DNA of 64,000 bases from JALORV01 sp963724365 (GCA_963724365.1 CAVRUR010000003.1:401093-465092); one strand, 5' to 3'; shown: positions 52,509 through 61,698, counted from the first letter of the stretch. Notes: generated by a model not told the origin, from the letters alone. Numbers and translations: made by a program.

Positions 52509-53894
52509 CTAGAACCTGCCATAGATTGCGGGCACGAACGTGGAGCTGGCGATGGCTGCAATCGAGGTCAGCAGCAGGCCGATCATTGCGCCGTCGTACA
52601 GCAGCTGCCTCGTCAGCTGCACCGCATGGGAATCTGGCAGGAGCCGGTTCAGGAGTTGGCGGCTCCACGGGCCCACCGGCAGGCTGAAGATCACGCCCGC
52701 AGCCAGCGCCAGGATGAACGTTGGCTCGATGATCGGAAGAGGACTTGTAAGTTGGAACGGGAGAGACCGCGCTCCGTGCGTGTCGCCGAGCAGCCTCAGC
52801 AGATATTGGAACGCAAAGCCGAGCGTGGGCGAGCGGAAGAACACCCAGCCGAAAAGGATCACCGCCAGCGCATAGGCGTTTCGCAGCGGTGCCGGCAGCG
52901 CCGTGACCCTCCGCCCGAGCGGCGTGGATTCTGCGACCAGCGCCGCGGCGTGGAACAGCCCCCACACCAGCATGCTGCGCGTCAGGCCATGCCACAACCC
53001 AACCAGTGCGAAGACGATGATTGTGTTCACCGCCTGCCCAATGCCCCGGATGCGCTGCCGCTCGAGGGGATAGAAGACGAAATCGCGGAACCAGCTTGCC
53101 AGGGAGATGTGCCAGCGCCGCCAGAACTCTCCGATGCTTCCCGCCAGGTATGGGAAGTTGAAATTCTCCCTGATCGTCAAGCCCATCATGTGGCTCATAC
53201 CGATGGCCATGTCTGCGTAGCCGGAGAAATCGAAATACAGCTGGGCTGCATAACTGATCAGGATCAGCCAGGCGATCGGCGGAGAAATAGAAGGCGAGGC
53301 CAGGGCGAAGACGGGATTGATCGTCTTGGCGAGGGTATCCGCAATCAGCACCTTCTTGGCCAATCCCCTGAAGCAGCGCCGCAAGCCCTCAGCCACACGC
53401 GTGGGATCGGTGCGCAGGTCAGCGATCTGGCTTCGTACTTGGCTATAGCGAACGATGGGGCCTACGGGCATCTTCGGAAACAACAGCAGGTAGAACGAGA
53501 ATTTCAGTAGGTCGGTCTCCGTCGGCGCCAGGCTGCGGCGGGTTTCGATCAGGTAAGCCATCACCTGGAACGTGACGTAGGACAGGCCCAGGGGGTAGGT
53601 GGCCGAAAAAAAGAGCTTGTAGACCACAAGCAACCCGACGTTGAGCCCGATTCCCGCCCAGAACACGGCGGTCCCGGCGGGTCCTCCCCGCCAGTGATCG
53701 ATGCCGCGGCCGAGGAGAAATGCCACCAGCGTCAAGCCGATCAGCAGGGCAACGTGAGGTAGATCCCCCCAGGCGTAGAAAAGCAGGCTGCCCGCAATGC
53801 CGACCACCAGCCTCGCTCGTTGGCCGGCCAGAAAGTAAACAAGCATGAAGGCCGGAAGGAAGAGAAAGAGGAAGATCGGCGAATTGAATGGCAT
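52509..53894 (-). CDS. MBOAT O-acyltransferase, AlgI-like
   Basis: A 461-residue membrane protein with about ten or more spans. The MBOAT features are visible: FWRRWHISLASWFRDFVFYPL with its His, VGLWHGLTRSMLVWGLFHA with the catalytic His, YFDFSGYADMAIGMSHMMG and LPFNFPYL-like segments. AlgI passes acetyl groups across the membrane for polysaccharide O-acetylation. The next gene encodes the periplasmic AlgJ-like partner. The ATG at 53894 has no good binding site, and no other export or polysaccharide genes are present, so the pair is isolated here. Confidence 0.9.
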   Translation of the reverse strand: MPFNSPIFLFLFLPAFMLVYFLAGQRARLVVGIAGSLLFYAWGDLPHVALLIGLTLVAFLLGRGIDHWRGGPAGTAVFWAGIGLNVGLLVVYKLFFSATYPLGLSYVTFQVMAYLIETRRSLAPTETDLLKFSFYLLLFPKMPVGPIVRYSQVRSQIADLRTDPTRVAEGLRRCFRGLAKKVLIADTLAKTINPVFALASPSISPPIAWLILISYAAQLYFDFSGYADMAIGMSHMMGLTIRENFNFPYLAGSIGEFWRRWHISLASWFRDFVFYPLERQRIRGIGQAVNTIIVFALVGLWHGLTRSMLVWGLFHAAALVAESTPLGRRVTALPAPLRNAYALAVILFGWVFFRSPTLGFAFQYLLRLLGDTHGARSLPFQLTSPLPIIEPTFILALAAGVIFSLPVGPWSRQLLNRLLPDSHAVQLTRQLLYDGAMIGLLLTSIAAIASSTFVPAIYGRF

Positions 53895-54237
53895 CGAAGG
53901 CGGGATGAGACTACGTTGGGATCATTTCCCCCCGAAGAATACGCGCTCTTACGCGGGGCAGGGCTCATCGATTGCGCGCGGGATTATACAGCGGCCACAC
54001 CGTCCCATGCCTGGCCCCGATCGGCCCTGCGCTTGGCCCGCGATGCCGTGCCCGCTCGTCTCAAAACGAGCGGATCTTGGCACCGCCCCAATCCCGTCCC
54101 CAAGCCCACATTACGGCACCTTCGCGGGCCGCGATACGGGCGAACTCCTATCAATCGAAGATCCTTGTCGAAGATCCCCGTTGGGGGGTGCTCCTCCAAG
54201 GGCGAAGTCCCGCGCCGAAGTGCGGCGCAGGGACTCC
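53895..54237. other. Non-coding stretch at a probable change of lineage
   Basis: A 343-base gap between the MBOAT gene and the HlyD gene, both on the minus strand. It contains short direct repeats (TCGAAGATCC twice, near 54140-54180) and the hairpin listed separately. No gene is supported. Gene content, repeat type and operon style differ on the two sides, so an assembly join or transfer boundary may lie here. Confidence 0.35.
54207..54234 (-). terminator. Hairpin after the second HlyD gene
   Basis: GTCCCGCGCC pairs with GGCGCAGGGAC with one bulged A and a 7-base loop. It lies 4 bases downstream of the HlyD stop on the minus strand, where the operon should end. No long T run follows. Confidence 0.45.
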
Positions 54238-55850
54238 CTACTGCGTCGCCACCGTCCCGGTCGTCACCACCTCACCCGCCTGCAGCCCGGACGTGATCTC
54301 GGCGTAGGTATCAGTGCTCAACCCCACCTCCACCTGCCGCAGCTCCACCTTTCCATCCTGCACCACGAAGACCATCGTCTGGCCCGACTCTGTCTTATGC
54401 AGCGCCTCGATCGGAACCAGGATCGCATTGTCGGCGCGTTGCGCCATCGCTTCCACCGATGCACTCGCCCCAACCGGTAGCGCCAACTCCCTCAGCGGGC
54501 TGTCCAGCGAAACCTCCCCCCTTATCGTCGACGATCCGGAACTCGTGGAAAGCTGCCGGTCGATCTCCGTGATCTTCCCCTGGAACACGGAGTCCTTCCT
54601 GTCGTCGAACGTGATTTGCACCGCTCCTCCCACCTTCAACAGCGGCCAGTCCGACTCGCTCCAATACACCTCCAGATAGGGCTCGCTCGTGTCCGCCAAC
54701 ACCATCACGCCCGCGGCGCTCAAAGTCTCGTCGCTTGAGCTCGAGGTGCTTGTCTCGCTGCCGCTGTTCAGCAGCACAGCGAACGGGTCCGTCGAGGTCG
54801 CCGCGTTCGCCGCGGACGATGTACTGCTCGATTCACCCGACACAACATCGCCGCCCGTGACGCTCACGCTCATCACAGTGCCGCTGAACGGGGCAACGAT
54901 CTGACTTCCCGTCCAGGTTGGCCCGTGCATCTTTCATCTGCTCCTGCGCCTTCTTGATCTGCAAGAGCGCCGTGTTCGTCGTGTCCTCTGGGATCGTTCC
55001 GTTCTTCAGCGCGTCGTACAGCTCCTGGCTGTCCGCCAATGCCTTCTCCGCATCCGTCACCGCCAGGTGCGCCTTCCGGATCTCCAGCTCCGAGGGCACG
55101 TTATAGGTGTCCACGTCCAGGTCTTCCTTGATTCCGAACGTCGCCGGCACGTATTCGTCCAGGTACGTCTTCTTCGCCTCGGCCAGCTTGTCCTGCGCGA
55201 AATCCAGAAAAGCCGCCGCCTTGTCCGCGGCCGCCTGCGCAGTCGCCTCGCCCGGAGCCTTCTCGATCTCGGTCCGCGCCGCCGTCAACTTCGTCTTCGC
55301 CTTCGGTGATCTGGGTTTCCCAGTACATCACCTCGGGGCTGATCAAGTACTCCAGCGTGCCCTTTGCCCGTTGTAGCTGGGTCTGCGCATCCGCCACCTC
55401 ACGCAGCGCCGACGCCTGCGCGCTGATCGACGTCAATTCCGCGTACGCGCGCTGCGCCTCTTCGTAATCCTGCCTCGCCTGGGTGCTGTCCACCTCCGCC
55501 AGCACATCGCCCTGCTGCACCAGGTCTCCAGTCTTCACATTCACCGCCGTCACCCTCATGTCACCGCTGCCGGCGAATCCCAGGTCCTTCTCGGGCGCGG
55601 TCAATGTGCCGGAGCCGGTCGCGGAGATCACCAGGTCCCCGCGTCGCACCACCGCAGTCTGCAGCGCCGCTTCCTGGCTGGGCGTCGTTTGCATGCCGCG
55701 CAGATACGCCAGCCCGCCAAGAACGAGCACAGTCGCTGCGCTGCCTGCCCCGAGGATCAGCCATCGCCGCACTCGATTCTGCCTTCCCCACGACCCGCGC
55801 GCTCTTTCGATTGCCGTCCGAGCCCACAATGAGACCGTCGCCCTGTTCAT
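54238..55850 (-). CDS. HlyD/MacA-type adaptor protein (second copy, two frameshifts)
   Basis: About 535 residues after repair. It starts with a basic N-terminus (MNRATVSLWARTAIERARG) and one membrane span, followed by the biotinyl-lipoyl half LVISATGSGTLTAPEKDLGF, a long helical hairpin, and the beta-barrel part with ITEIDRQLSTSSGSSTIRGE and ILVPIEALHKTESG. Frame slips lie near 55303 and in the CCC run at 54908-54910. It resembles the HlyD gene at 58937 throughout (SATGSGTL, PLEALHKTDSG). Adaptors link an ABC exporter to the outside. It lies at the end of the operon. Confidence 0.85.
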
Positions 55851-55900
55851 TCTGCCTGTGTTCCGTGCTTCCACGTCAAATCAAGATCCGCGCGTCTCAC

Positions 55901-55941
55901 CGTAGGGGCGGGGCTTGTCCCCGCCCGTTCACACGGCATTG
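55901..55941. repeat. Interspersed palindromic repeat, copy 1
   Basis: CGTAGGGGCGGGGCTTGTCC followed by CCGCCCGTTCACACGGCATT. The core GGGGCGGGG-CTTG-TCCCCGCCC is an imperfect palindrome. The same core returns at 56036 and 61837. It resembles abundant intergenic repeats I associate with Chloroflexota and some cyanobacterial genomes; that link is from memory. Confidence 0.8.
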
Positions 55942-56035
55942 TCCCTCGCCATTCGGCATTCTGCATCCCCGTATTCATTCCGGTTCTCTCACCCACATTG
56001 ACGTTCAGCCTCAGGCGAAGATCCGCTCGCCTCGC

Positions 56036-56075
56036 CGTAGGGGCGGGGCTTGTCCCCGCCCATTCACACGGCATC
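56036..56075. repeat. Interspersed palindromic repeat, copy 2
   Basis: The same CGTAGGGGCGGGGCTTGTCC core and CCGCCCATTCACACGGCATC tail as copy 1, with the CACACGGCAT end preserved. It lies 95 bases after copy 1 in the same orientation. Confidence 0.8.
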
Positions 56076-56192
56076 GCCCTTTGGCGGCAGCAATTCGCAG
56101 AGGGGCTCCATCCATTCCGCTTTTTCTCCCCTACATTGGCGCTCAGCACTCGTGGGCTTCACCAGCACTTCCTTCGCCCATGTGGGGGAGAC

Positions 56193-56227
56193 GCGATTTC
56201 CTGGTGCCAAAGGCGCCAGGAAATCGC
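56193..56227. terminator. Long hairpin after the lipoprotein gene
   Basis: GCGATTTCCTGGTGCC pairs with GGCGCCAGGAAATCGC, a 16-bp stem with one G-T wobble and an AAA loop. It is 9 bases downstream of the lipoprotein stop on the minus strand. A T run is lacking, so it may be a processing or attenuation hairpin between that gene and the second HlyD gene. Confidence 0.5.
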
Positions 56228-56236
56228 AGAGGGGGC

Positions 56237-56875
56237 TCACCCCGCCTTCTTCTTGAGATACTCGATCAACGCGTTGAGCACTGGCGCCGGGACCTGCGGG
56301 CGTGTGGGCTGCGTCACCCCCGGCGGCTGGCTCTGTCTGCTGCTCTGCCCCTGCGTGCTCTGATTGTTGGTACCCCCTCCGGGGAAATCGCCTCCAGGTG
56401 CGAACCCGCCAAACTCCGGGCCCCCCGGTCCGCCTCCGACGAAGAAGTTGTTTCCGCCTGTAGGTCGCGTGCCCTGCCCGTTACTGCTGCCATTTGGGCG
56501 CACCGCGGGGCCGGTCGTCCCCCCCTGCCCTGACTGCATCAGAGCGAACACATCTCGTTCGCCGAGTTTCATGGCTGTGATACTCTGTTGCTGCGCTTCC
56601 GTCATGCTCGCACGGATCTGCGCGCTCAGCCCGTCGATCTCTGCCTGCGCGGCCGTGTCGCTGGAGACAAGCTGCTTGTACACCTCCCACATCGGCAGCA
56701 GCTCACTGGCCTGCTGCGCCGTCACGGCCTCCGCTGTTCCATCCAGCTTCAGCGTTCCCACCGCCAACTCCGTGATCGGCTGCATTGTGAATGCCGCCCG
56801 TCGATTGGCGCGCGTCGTGCCGCATGCCGCCGTGGTCAACCCCAGTACCATCAAGATCAAGGCCATTCGCTTCAT
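56237..56875 (-). CDS. Lipoprotein with a helical LTxxQ-like region (copy A)
   Basis: A 212-residue lipoprotein: signal MKRMALILMVLGLTTAAC, with the lipobox Cys. The mature part has a helical region with QQASELLPMWEVYKQLVSSD and MTEAQQQSITAMKL, then a Gly/Pro/Asn-rich linker (GGGPGGPEFGGFAPGG), and a C-terminal helix (APVLNALIEYLKKKAG). The paralogue at 60644 has the same order. The 'MTxxQ' helix recalls Spy/CpxP-type LTxxQ motifs, but this is my inference. It follows the ABC permease closely, and its gene is in the operon. Confidence 0.68.
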   Translation of the reverse strand: MKRMALILMVLGLTTAACGTTRANRRAAFTMQPITELAVGTLKLDGTAEAVTAQQASELLPMWEVYKQLVSSDTAAQAEIDGLSAQIRASMTEAQQQSITAMKLGERDVFALMQSGQGGTTGPAVRPNGSSNGQGTRPTGGNNFFVGGGPGGPEFGGFAPGGDFPGGGTNNQSTQGQSSRQSQPPGVTQPTRPQVPAPVLNALIEYLKKKAG

Positions 56876-56907
56876 TCGGATCTCAGTCTCCTTCATGCTG
56901 GCTCTCG

Positions 56908-58134
56908 TCACTCATACCGCAGTGCCTCGATCGGGTCGAGCTGCGCTGCCTGGCTCGCTGGGTAATATCCAAAGAAGGCTCCCACCAGCCCCGCCGATCC
57001 AAACGCCAGCAGGATCGATGCGGGCTGGATCACCGTCCGCATGTCGCTCACCGCGCCAAACGTATACCCGCCGGCAACTCCCACAAGCGTGCCGATCATC
57101 CCGCCGATCACGCTTAGCAGCAGCGCCTCCGCCAGGAATTGCAGCCGGATGTCCGCCGGTGTGGCCCCCACGGCCTGCCGCAGTCCGATCTCCCGCGTCC
57201 GCTCCGTCACGCTCACCAGCATGATGTTCATGATGCCGATGCCGCCCACGATCAGCGATACCCCGGCCACCCACCCCAGCAGCGACCGGAACGCGGCTGT
57301 CGTCGATTCGCGCGTGCTGATGATGTCCTGTTGCGTCGTGATCGTGAAGTCCTCGCTCTCCAGGGTCACGTCATGCCGCTTCACCAGCAGCAGCTCGATC
57401 TGTTGGATGATCGTCTTCTGGTCCGCTTTCGGGTCGACTTCCACATAGATCATGCGGATTCGGTCGCCCAGGAAGCGCGCAAATGGGTTGAACGTGAACT
57501 TCTGGAACACCAGTTTGATCGGCATGTAGACCCGCGAATCGAAGTCCGTGTTCCCCACCAGCCCGCGCTCCTTGAATACGCCGATCACCGCCAGCTTGGT
57601 TGTGCCCACGGTGACATACTGCCCCACGGCGCTCTCGGTTCCGAAAAGCGACTCCGCCGCGGCGGATCCCAGCACGACCACCTTGGCCTTGCGCTCGATC
57701 TCTTCGTCCGTGAAGTACCGCCCACTGGCGATCTCCATATCGCGCACGGAAGGGAACTCGCTGGTCGTGCCCAGGATTTCAACCTCCTCGAGCGTCACAT
57801 CTCCGGCTTTGATCGTCTCGCTCGACTGTTGCTCCACCACCACTGACTTCACGCCCTGCACGCCCTGCTGGATCGCAGCCGCGTCGTCATACACCAGGCC
57901 CCCTTGCTGCGCCTGGCCCGGCCCGCCCCGCGTGAACGCCGCTTGCACGAACACCAGGTTGCTTCCCAGGCTGGTGATCTGCTCCTGGATCGTGGCCTCC
58001 GTTCCGGCACTGATGGCGATCATGATGATCACCGCCGCCACGCCGATGATGATGCCCAGCATGGTCAGGAACGACCGCACCTTGTTCTTGAGGATCGCCT
58101 CCCACGCGATGCGCATCGCCTCCGAGGGTCTCAT
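56908..58134 (-). CDS. MacB-type ABC transporter permease
   Basis: A 408-residue permease of the MacB/LolE FtsX family. One N-terminal span (KVRSFLTMLGIIIGVAAVIIM) is followed by a large extracytoplasmic domain (about 45-280) and three spans at the C-terminus containing ERTREIGLRQAVGATPADI and LLSVIGGMIGTLVG. This is the MacB topology. The start overlaps the ATPase stop by 4 bases (ATGA). With the ATPase and HlyD it forms a MacAB-like exporter; the substrate is unknown. Confidence 0.93.
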   Translation of the reverse strand: MRPSEAMRIAWEAILKNKVRSFLTMLGIIIGVAAVIIMIAISAGTEATIQEQITSLGSNLVFVQAAFTRGGPGQAQQGGLVYDDAAAIQQGVQGVKSVVVEQQSSETIKAGDVTLEEVEILGTTSEFPSVRDMEIASGRYFTDEEIERKAKVVVLGSAAAESLFGTESAVGQYVTVGTTKLAVIGVFKERGLVGNTDFDSRVYMPIKLVFQKFTFNPFARFLGDRIRMIYVEVDPKADQKTIIQQIELLLVKRHDVTLESEDFTITTQQDIISTRESTTAAFRSLLGWVAGVSLIVGGIGIMNIMLVSVTERTREIGLRQAVGATPADIRLQFLAEALLLSVIGGMIGTLVGVAGGYTFGAVSDMRTVIQPASILLAFGSAGLVGAFFGYYPASQAAQLDPIEALRYE

Positions 58135-58940
58135 CGCCGCGCCCCTTCTCCGGCCGTCGCGGATGGCTTCCCGTTGTGCACCACATCCGCCACCAGCCCG
58201 TCCATCAAGTGGATCGTGCGCTGGGTGTGCGCCGCGATCGCCGGGTCGTGCGTCACCACCACGATCGTCCGGCCGCGGTCGTGCATCTCGTGCAGTATGC
58301 CCATGATCTCCGCTCCGGAGTGACTGTCCAGGTTGCCGGTCGGCTCATCCGCGATCACCACCACCGGGTCGTTGATCAGCGCCCGCGCGATCGCCACACG
58401 CTGCTGCTGCCCGCCTGAGAGTTCATGCGGCTGGTGCTCTACCCGCTCCCCCAGGCCCACCATCTCCAACATGCGCCGCGCCCGCGCATCCGATTCCTCC
58501 GACATGCTGTGGTGGTCGTGGTCATATAGAAGCGGCAGCGTCACATTACGCAGCGCGCTCGTCCGCGCCAGTAGGTTGTACGACTGAAAGATGAAGCCCA
58601 GCTTCCGGTTGCGCACGCCCGCCAACTGCACCTTGTCCAGGTGGCTCACGTCCTCTCCGTCCAGTAGGTATTCCCCGCTCGTCGGTTGGGACAGGCAGCC
58701 CAGGATGTGCAGCAGTGTGCTCTTCCCCGACCCGGATGGCCCCATGATCGCCACAAACTCGCCCGGATCGATGCGCACGCTCACGCCGCCCAGCGCCGTC
58801 ACGCGCACGTCCCCCATGCCGTATACCTTGGTGATGGCGCGCGTCTCGATGATTGCCCGTCCGGCGACCGTCGCCGACGCAGTCGAGGATCCTGCCGTCC
58901 CCTGCAGGGCGCCTCCGGGGGCGCGGTGCCCGGCGGTCAT
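58131..58940 (-). CDS. MacB-type ABC transporter ATP-binding protein
   Basis: A 269-residue ABC ATPase. Walker A is GPSGSGKST (about residue 68), the signature is LSGGQQQRVAIARAL, Walker B is VVVIADEPTGNLDS, and the H-loop is VVVTHDPAI. The GxxGSGKSTLLHILGCL and TSALRNVTLPLLY segments fit the LolD/MacB class. The first 30 residues are a low-complexity extension. Its start overlaps the HlyD stop by 4 bases, and its stop overlaps the permease start. Confidence 0.95.
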   Translation of the reverse strand: MTAGHRAPGGALQGTAGSSTASATVAGRAIIETRAITKVYGMGDVRVTALGGVSVRIDPGEFVAIMGPSGSGKSTLLHILGCLSQPTSGEYLLDGEDVSHLDKVQLAGVRNRKLGFIFQSYNLLARTSALRNVTLPLLYDHDHHSMSEESDARARRMLEMVGLGERVEHQPHELSGGQQQRVAIARALINDPVVVIADEPTGNLDSHSGAEIMGILHEMHDRGRTIVVVTHDPAIAAHTQRTIHLMDGLVADVVHNGKPSATAGEGARR

Positions 58941-60469
58941 TGCGTCTCCGTGATGCCCGTCGTCACCACCTCGCCCGCTGAAAGCCCGGATTTCACCTCC
59001 ACGTACAGCAGGTCCTGGATTCCGATCTCCACCACGCGCAATTTGGGCTCGCCGTTCTCCAGCACGAACACGGCATATGTCCCGCTGTCCGTCTTGTGCA
59101 GCGCCTCCAGCGGCACCAGCACCGCGTTCTCCGCCCGCGCGCCGATCACTTCGACGGCCGCTGTCGTCCCCAGCGGCAGGCTCAGGCTCTTGGCGTTGTC
59201 GCCCGTCACCTCCACATACGCCCGCACCACCGACGAATTGCTCTGCGTGTACAGCCCCGGGTCAACCTGGCTCACCTTGCCCTTGAAGGTCTGCCCCTCC
59301 AGGATGTCAAAGGTGACGTCCACCTCGGCGTCGGTCTTGACGTTGGCCCAATCCAATTCGTCCAGATAGCACTCCAGGTATGGCACGCTCAGGTCCGCCA
59401 CGGTGATCATCGAAGTGCCGCTCTTGGCCGTATCCCCGACCGTCGTGTCCACTGACATCACTGTGCCGTCGATGGTGGCGATGATCATCGTGCCATCCAG
59501 CGCCGATTGCGCCGTCTGCACGTCGGTCTTCGCCTGCTCAAGGGCGGTCAGGCTGCTCCCAGTCGCGTCCGTCGGCACTGCTCCGCCGGTCAACGCCGCG
59601 TAGTGGTAGTTGGCTTCCGCCACCGCTGCCTCGCCCTCTGCCACGTCCGCCCGCGCCGTCAGGATCTCTGCCTCGCTCGGCTCCTCCACGTATTTCTTGA
59701 CTTTTCCGGTGTATTTGTCCACGTAGGCCGTCACCGTGAAGTTGTTCTTGGTGTAGGTGTTCTCGTAGCTGTACTGCGCGCCGCCAAGATTCTTCTGGGC
59801 AGCCTCCAACGATTGCTGCGCGGCCGTCACAGCCGCCTGCGCCTCGTTGTCTTTCGAGTTCGCCGTGGCCTTCGCTTGTGCATCGCTCAGCAGCTGTTGC
59901 CGCTTTACTATCTCGTTCTCCCAGTAATAGACATTCGGACTGATGAGGTACGCCAGGTGTCCCTTGGCTTTGTCCAGCGTCGCTTGTGCGCTGGCGATGT
60001 CTCCCAGCACGGTCGCGATGGCGGAATCCGAGGTGAGCTCCTGCAGTGCGCGCTTGGCCTGCGCCAACTGTGTCTTTGCGTCCTCGTCGTCCACTCTCGC
60101 CAGCACATCTCCCGTCTTCACCTGGTCACCCACCTTGACCAGTACCTGCGTCACTGTGCCGGTCGTCTGAAAGGCGAGGTTCACCTCCTGCCGCGCCACC
60201 AGTGTCCCCGAGCCGGTCGCCGAAATCACCAGCTCTCCTGTTCGGGCCACCGCCGTCTGCATCTGAGGCTCGGTACTCGTATGCGCTGGCAGGTAGACGC
60301 GCGTGTAGTACACGGCCCCCGCGATCGCCACCAGGATCACCCCGCCTCCGATGAACATGAGCCTGCGGGGGACCTTCCGGGCAAACCCAAGGTTTGCGAT
60401 CAACTTTCGAAGGAACGCCATGACCCCGGCGGTCTTTCCCCCGGGCGCTGCCGTACTTGTTTGCTTCAT
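58937..60469 (-). CDS. HlyD/MacA-type adaptor protein (first copy)
   Basis: A 510-residue adaptor with one membrane span (PRRLMFIGGGVILVAIAGAVYY, residues about 34-55), a lipoyl-like half (VISATGSGTLVARQEVNLAF), a long coiled-coil hairpin (about 110-300), the second lipoyl half (GTMIIATIDGTVMSVDTTVG) and a beta-barrel part ending LSAGEVVTTGITETQ. It is longer than MacA (about 370) because the hairpin has an extra segment (SYENTYTKNNFTVTAYVDKYTG). It is followed directly by the ATPase and permease genes. Confidence 0.93.
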   Translation of the reverse strand: MKQTSTAAPGGKTAGVMAFLRKLIANLGFARKVPRRLMFIGGGVILVAIAGAVYYTRVYLPAHTSTEPQMQTAVARTGELVISATGSGTLVARQEVNLAFQTTGTVTQVLVKVGDQVKTGDVLARVDDEDAKTQLAQAKRALQELTSDSAIATVLGDIASAQATLDKAKGHLAYLISPNVYYWENEIVKRQQLLSDAQAKATANSKDNEAQAAVTAAQQSLEAAQKNLGGAQYSYENTYTKNNFTVTAYVDKYTGKVKKYVEEPSEAEILTARADVAEGEAAVAEANYHYAALTGGAVPTDATGSSLTALEQAKTDVQTAQSALDGTMIIATIDGTVMSVDTTVGDTAKSGTSMITVADLSVPYLECYLDELDWANVKTDAEVDVTFDILEGQTFKGKVSQVDPGLYTQSNSSVVRAYVEVTGDNAKSLSLPLGTTAAVEVIGARAENAVLVPLEALHKTDSGTYAVFVLENGEPKLRVVEIGIQDLLYVEVKSGLSAGEVVTTGITETQ

Positions 60470-60643
60470 GCGGAGCCCTTTCGCTCGCCTGCCGACTGAT
60501 CGAGCACGCCTAACCGTGGAGAGTATAGGAATGGGGCATCAAGGTCCCGTAGTCCACTTGTGTAGAAGTTGTGTAGGCGCTTGAATGCGCCCGGGTACCC
60601 GGCGCACTCCGGGTCCCAGGCACAGTTCCTCCCCGCGCAGGTC

Positions 60644-61270
60644 CTAGCCAGGCTGGGTCTTGCTTCGCAGCAATTCGATCACCATCCGGAACACGCCGCT
60701 CGCGGCCTGGTTTGTGGTTCTCGTGTTTGCGCGCGTGGTCTGTGATCCGCCGCCCGGCATCCCACCTCCCGGCAGGCCCCCGCCGTCCATGGGCATTCCG
60801 CCCGCCGCCTCCACGCCCATTTCACCTGCCAGCGCCGGGTCCATTGCAGCCGCCGTGACCTGCATATCGCCGCTGGCTGCCGGTGCGTTTGGCGCCGACC
60901 GCGATGATGCCTGCGCTTCGATCTCGCTGGCCGAGACGTCCATGGCTTCGATCGCCACCAGCTGATCGGGTGTCATGGCCGCCTCGATCGCCTCCACGGT
61001 GGCCGCCAGCTCTTCCGGCGCAGACGTGCTGCTCGCCTTGAGGTCCGCAAACAGCTCCCACAACGGCAGCAACTGAGCCGCCGCGGCCGCATCCACCGCC
61101 AACTCGCTGCCCTCCAGCCCCACAATGCCCAACGCAAGCAGCGACGCGCGGCTTGCAGCCTGGTCTGTCGTGTTCGTAACGGTCCCAATCGCGCTGCAGG
61201 CGCTCAGTAACAGCGCCATTACCAGCGGGATAAGCATCCATTTTCGCTTGAACGGCTTCTGTGTTGGCAT
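60644..61270 (-). CDS. Lipoprotein with a helical LTxxQ-like region (copy B)
   Basis: A 208-residue lipoprotein, first gene of the exporter operon. The signal is KRKWMLIPLVMALLLSAC with a clear lipobox (LSAC). The mature helix region reads AAQLLPLWELFADLKASS and MTPDQLVAIEAMDVSA; the linker is Gly-rich with GGMPMDGGGLPGGGMPGGG, and the tail is GVFRMVIELLRSKTQPG. This order matches copy A at 56237. An AAGGAG site lies 6 bases before the ATG. It may sit outside the membrane with the HlyD adaptor. Confidence 0.8.
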   Translation of the reverse strand: MPTQKPFKRKWMLIPLVMALLLSACSAIGTVTNTTDQAASRASLLALGIVGLEGSELAVDAAAAAQLLPLWELFADLKASSTSAPEELAATVEAIEAAMTPDQLVAIEAMDVSASEIEAQASSRSAPNAPAASGDMQVTAAAMDPALAGEMGVEAAGGMPMDGGGLPGGGMPGGGSQTTRANTRTTNQAASGVFRMVIELLRSKTQPG

Positions 61271-61431
61271 GTTTGTCTCCTTGAATGTGCCCTGGTCATC
61301 GTCTACGTGCCAGTCTATGCCGCCCGCGAGTACGGCGCGTCAGTGATCTGTCACGAAAGTGTGTAGGCGCACGCCTCACCCCGCCGCTCCGCGAGCCCGA
61401 ATCGACCCGCACGCCGAAGCGCAGAACCTCG

Positions 61432-61437
61432 TATAAT
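61432..61437 (+). promoter_or_regulatory. TATAAT -10 element before the 77-aa gene
   Basis: A consensus TATAAT lies 27 bases before the ATG of the small basic protein, in a region divergent from the lipoprotein gene. No good -35 is seen at the proper distance. Position and sequence fit a sigma-70 promoter. Confidence 0.45.
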
Positions 61438-61464
61438 GCCATCTGGTCAATCAAAGGAGGAATC

Positions 61465-61698
61465 ATGGCACGCAAAGTAGCAGGTCGTGGTGGAGGCAAG
61501 CGCAAGGGAGTCACCGCAGCCCAGAGCCGTAAACGTGCAGCCCGGGCGCAAGGCCGCGATGACCGCAGCGACTACAAGAACGTGAGGCGCGCGGAGAAGG
61601 TCGCGGAAGCGGAAAAGAAGGACGGCTGCCTGCCGAAGCTGTTCATGCTGGCTCTGCCGTTCCTGGCCGTCGGCGCGTACTTCATCGCTCGCGGCTAG
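61465..61698 (+). CDS. Small basic protein with a C-terminal membrane span, 77 aa
   Basis: The first 50 residues are highly basic and glycine-rich (ARKVAGRGGGKRKGVTAAQS, RKRAARAQGRDDRSDYKN), and the last 20 are a hydrophobic span (LPKLFMLALPFLAVGAYF). A single Cys precedes the span. An AAAGGAGG site 4 bases before the ATG and a TATAAT upstream strongly support it. The basic part might bind nucleic acid or anionic lipid at the membrane. No family is recognised. Confidence 0.72.
   Translation: MARKVAGRGGGKRKGVTAAQSRKRAARAQGRDDRSDYKNVRRAEKVAEAEKKDGCLPKLFMLALPFLAVGAYFIARG

Larger units (their letters stand above)
55875..56236. other. Intergenic region carrying two copies of a GC-rich repeat
   Basis: A 362-base gap between two minus-strand genes. 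It holds two copies of the GTAGGGGCGGGG repeat and a long hairpin at 56193-56227. The repeats are flanked by similar sequence (GATCCGC before and CACACGGCAT after), so a larger unit of about 60 bases was copied. No gene is supported. Confidence 0.6.
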
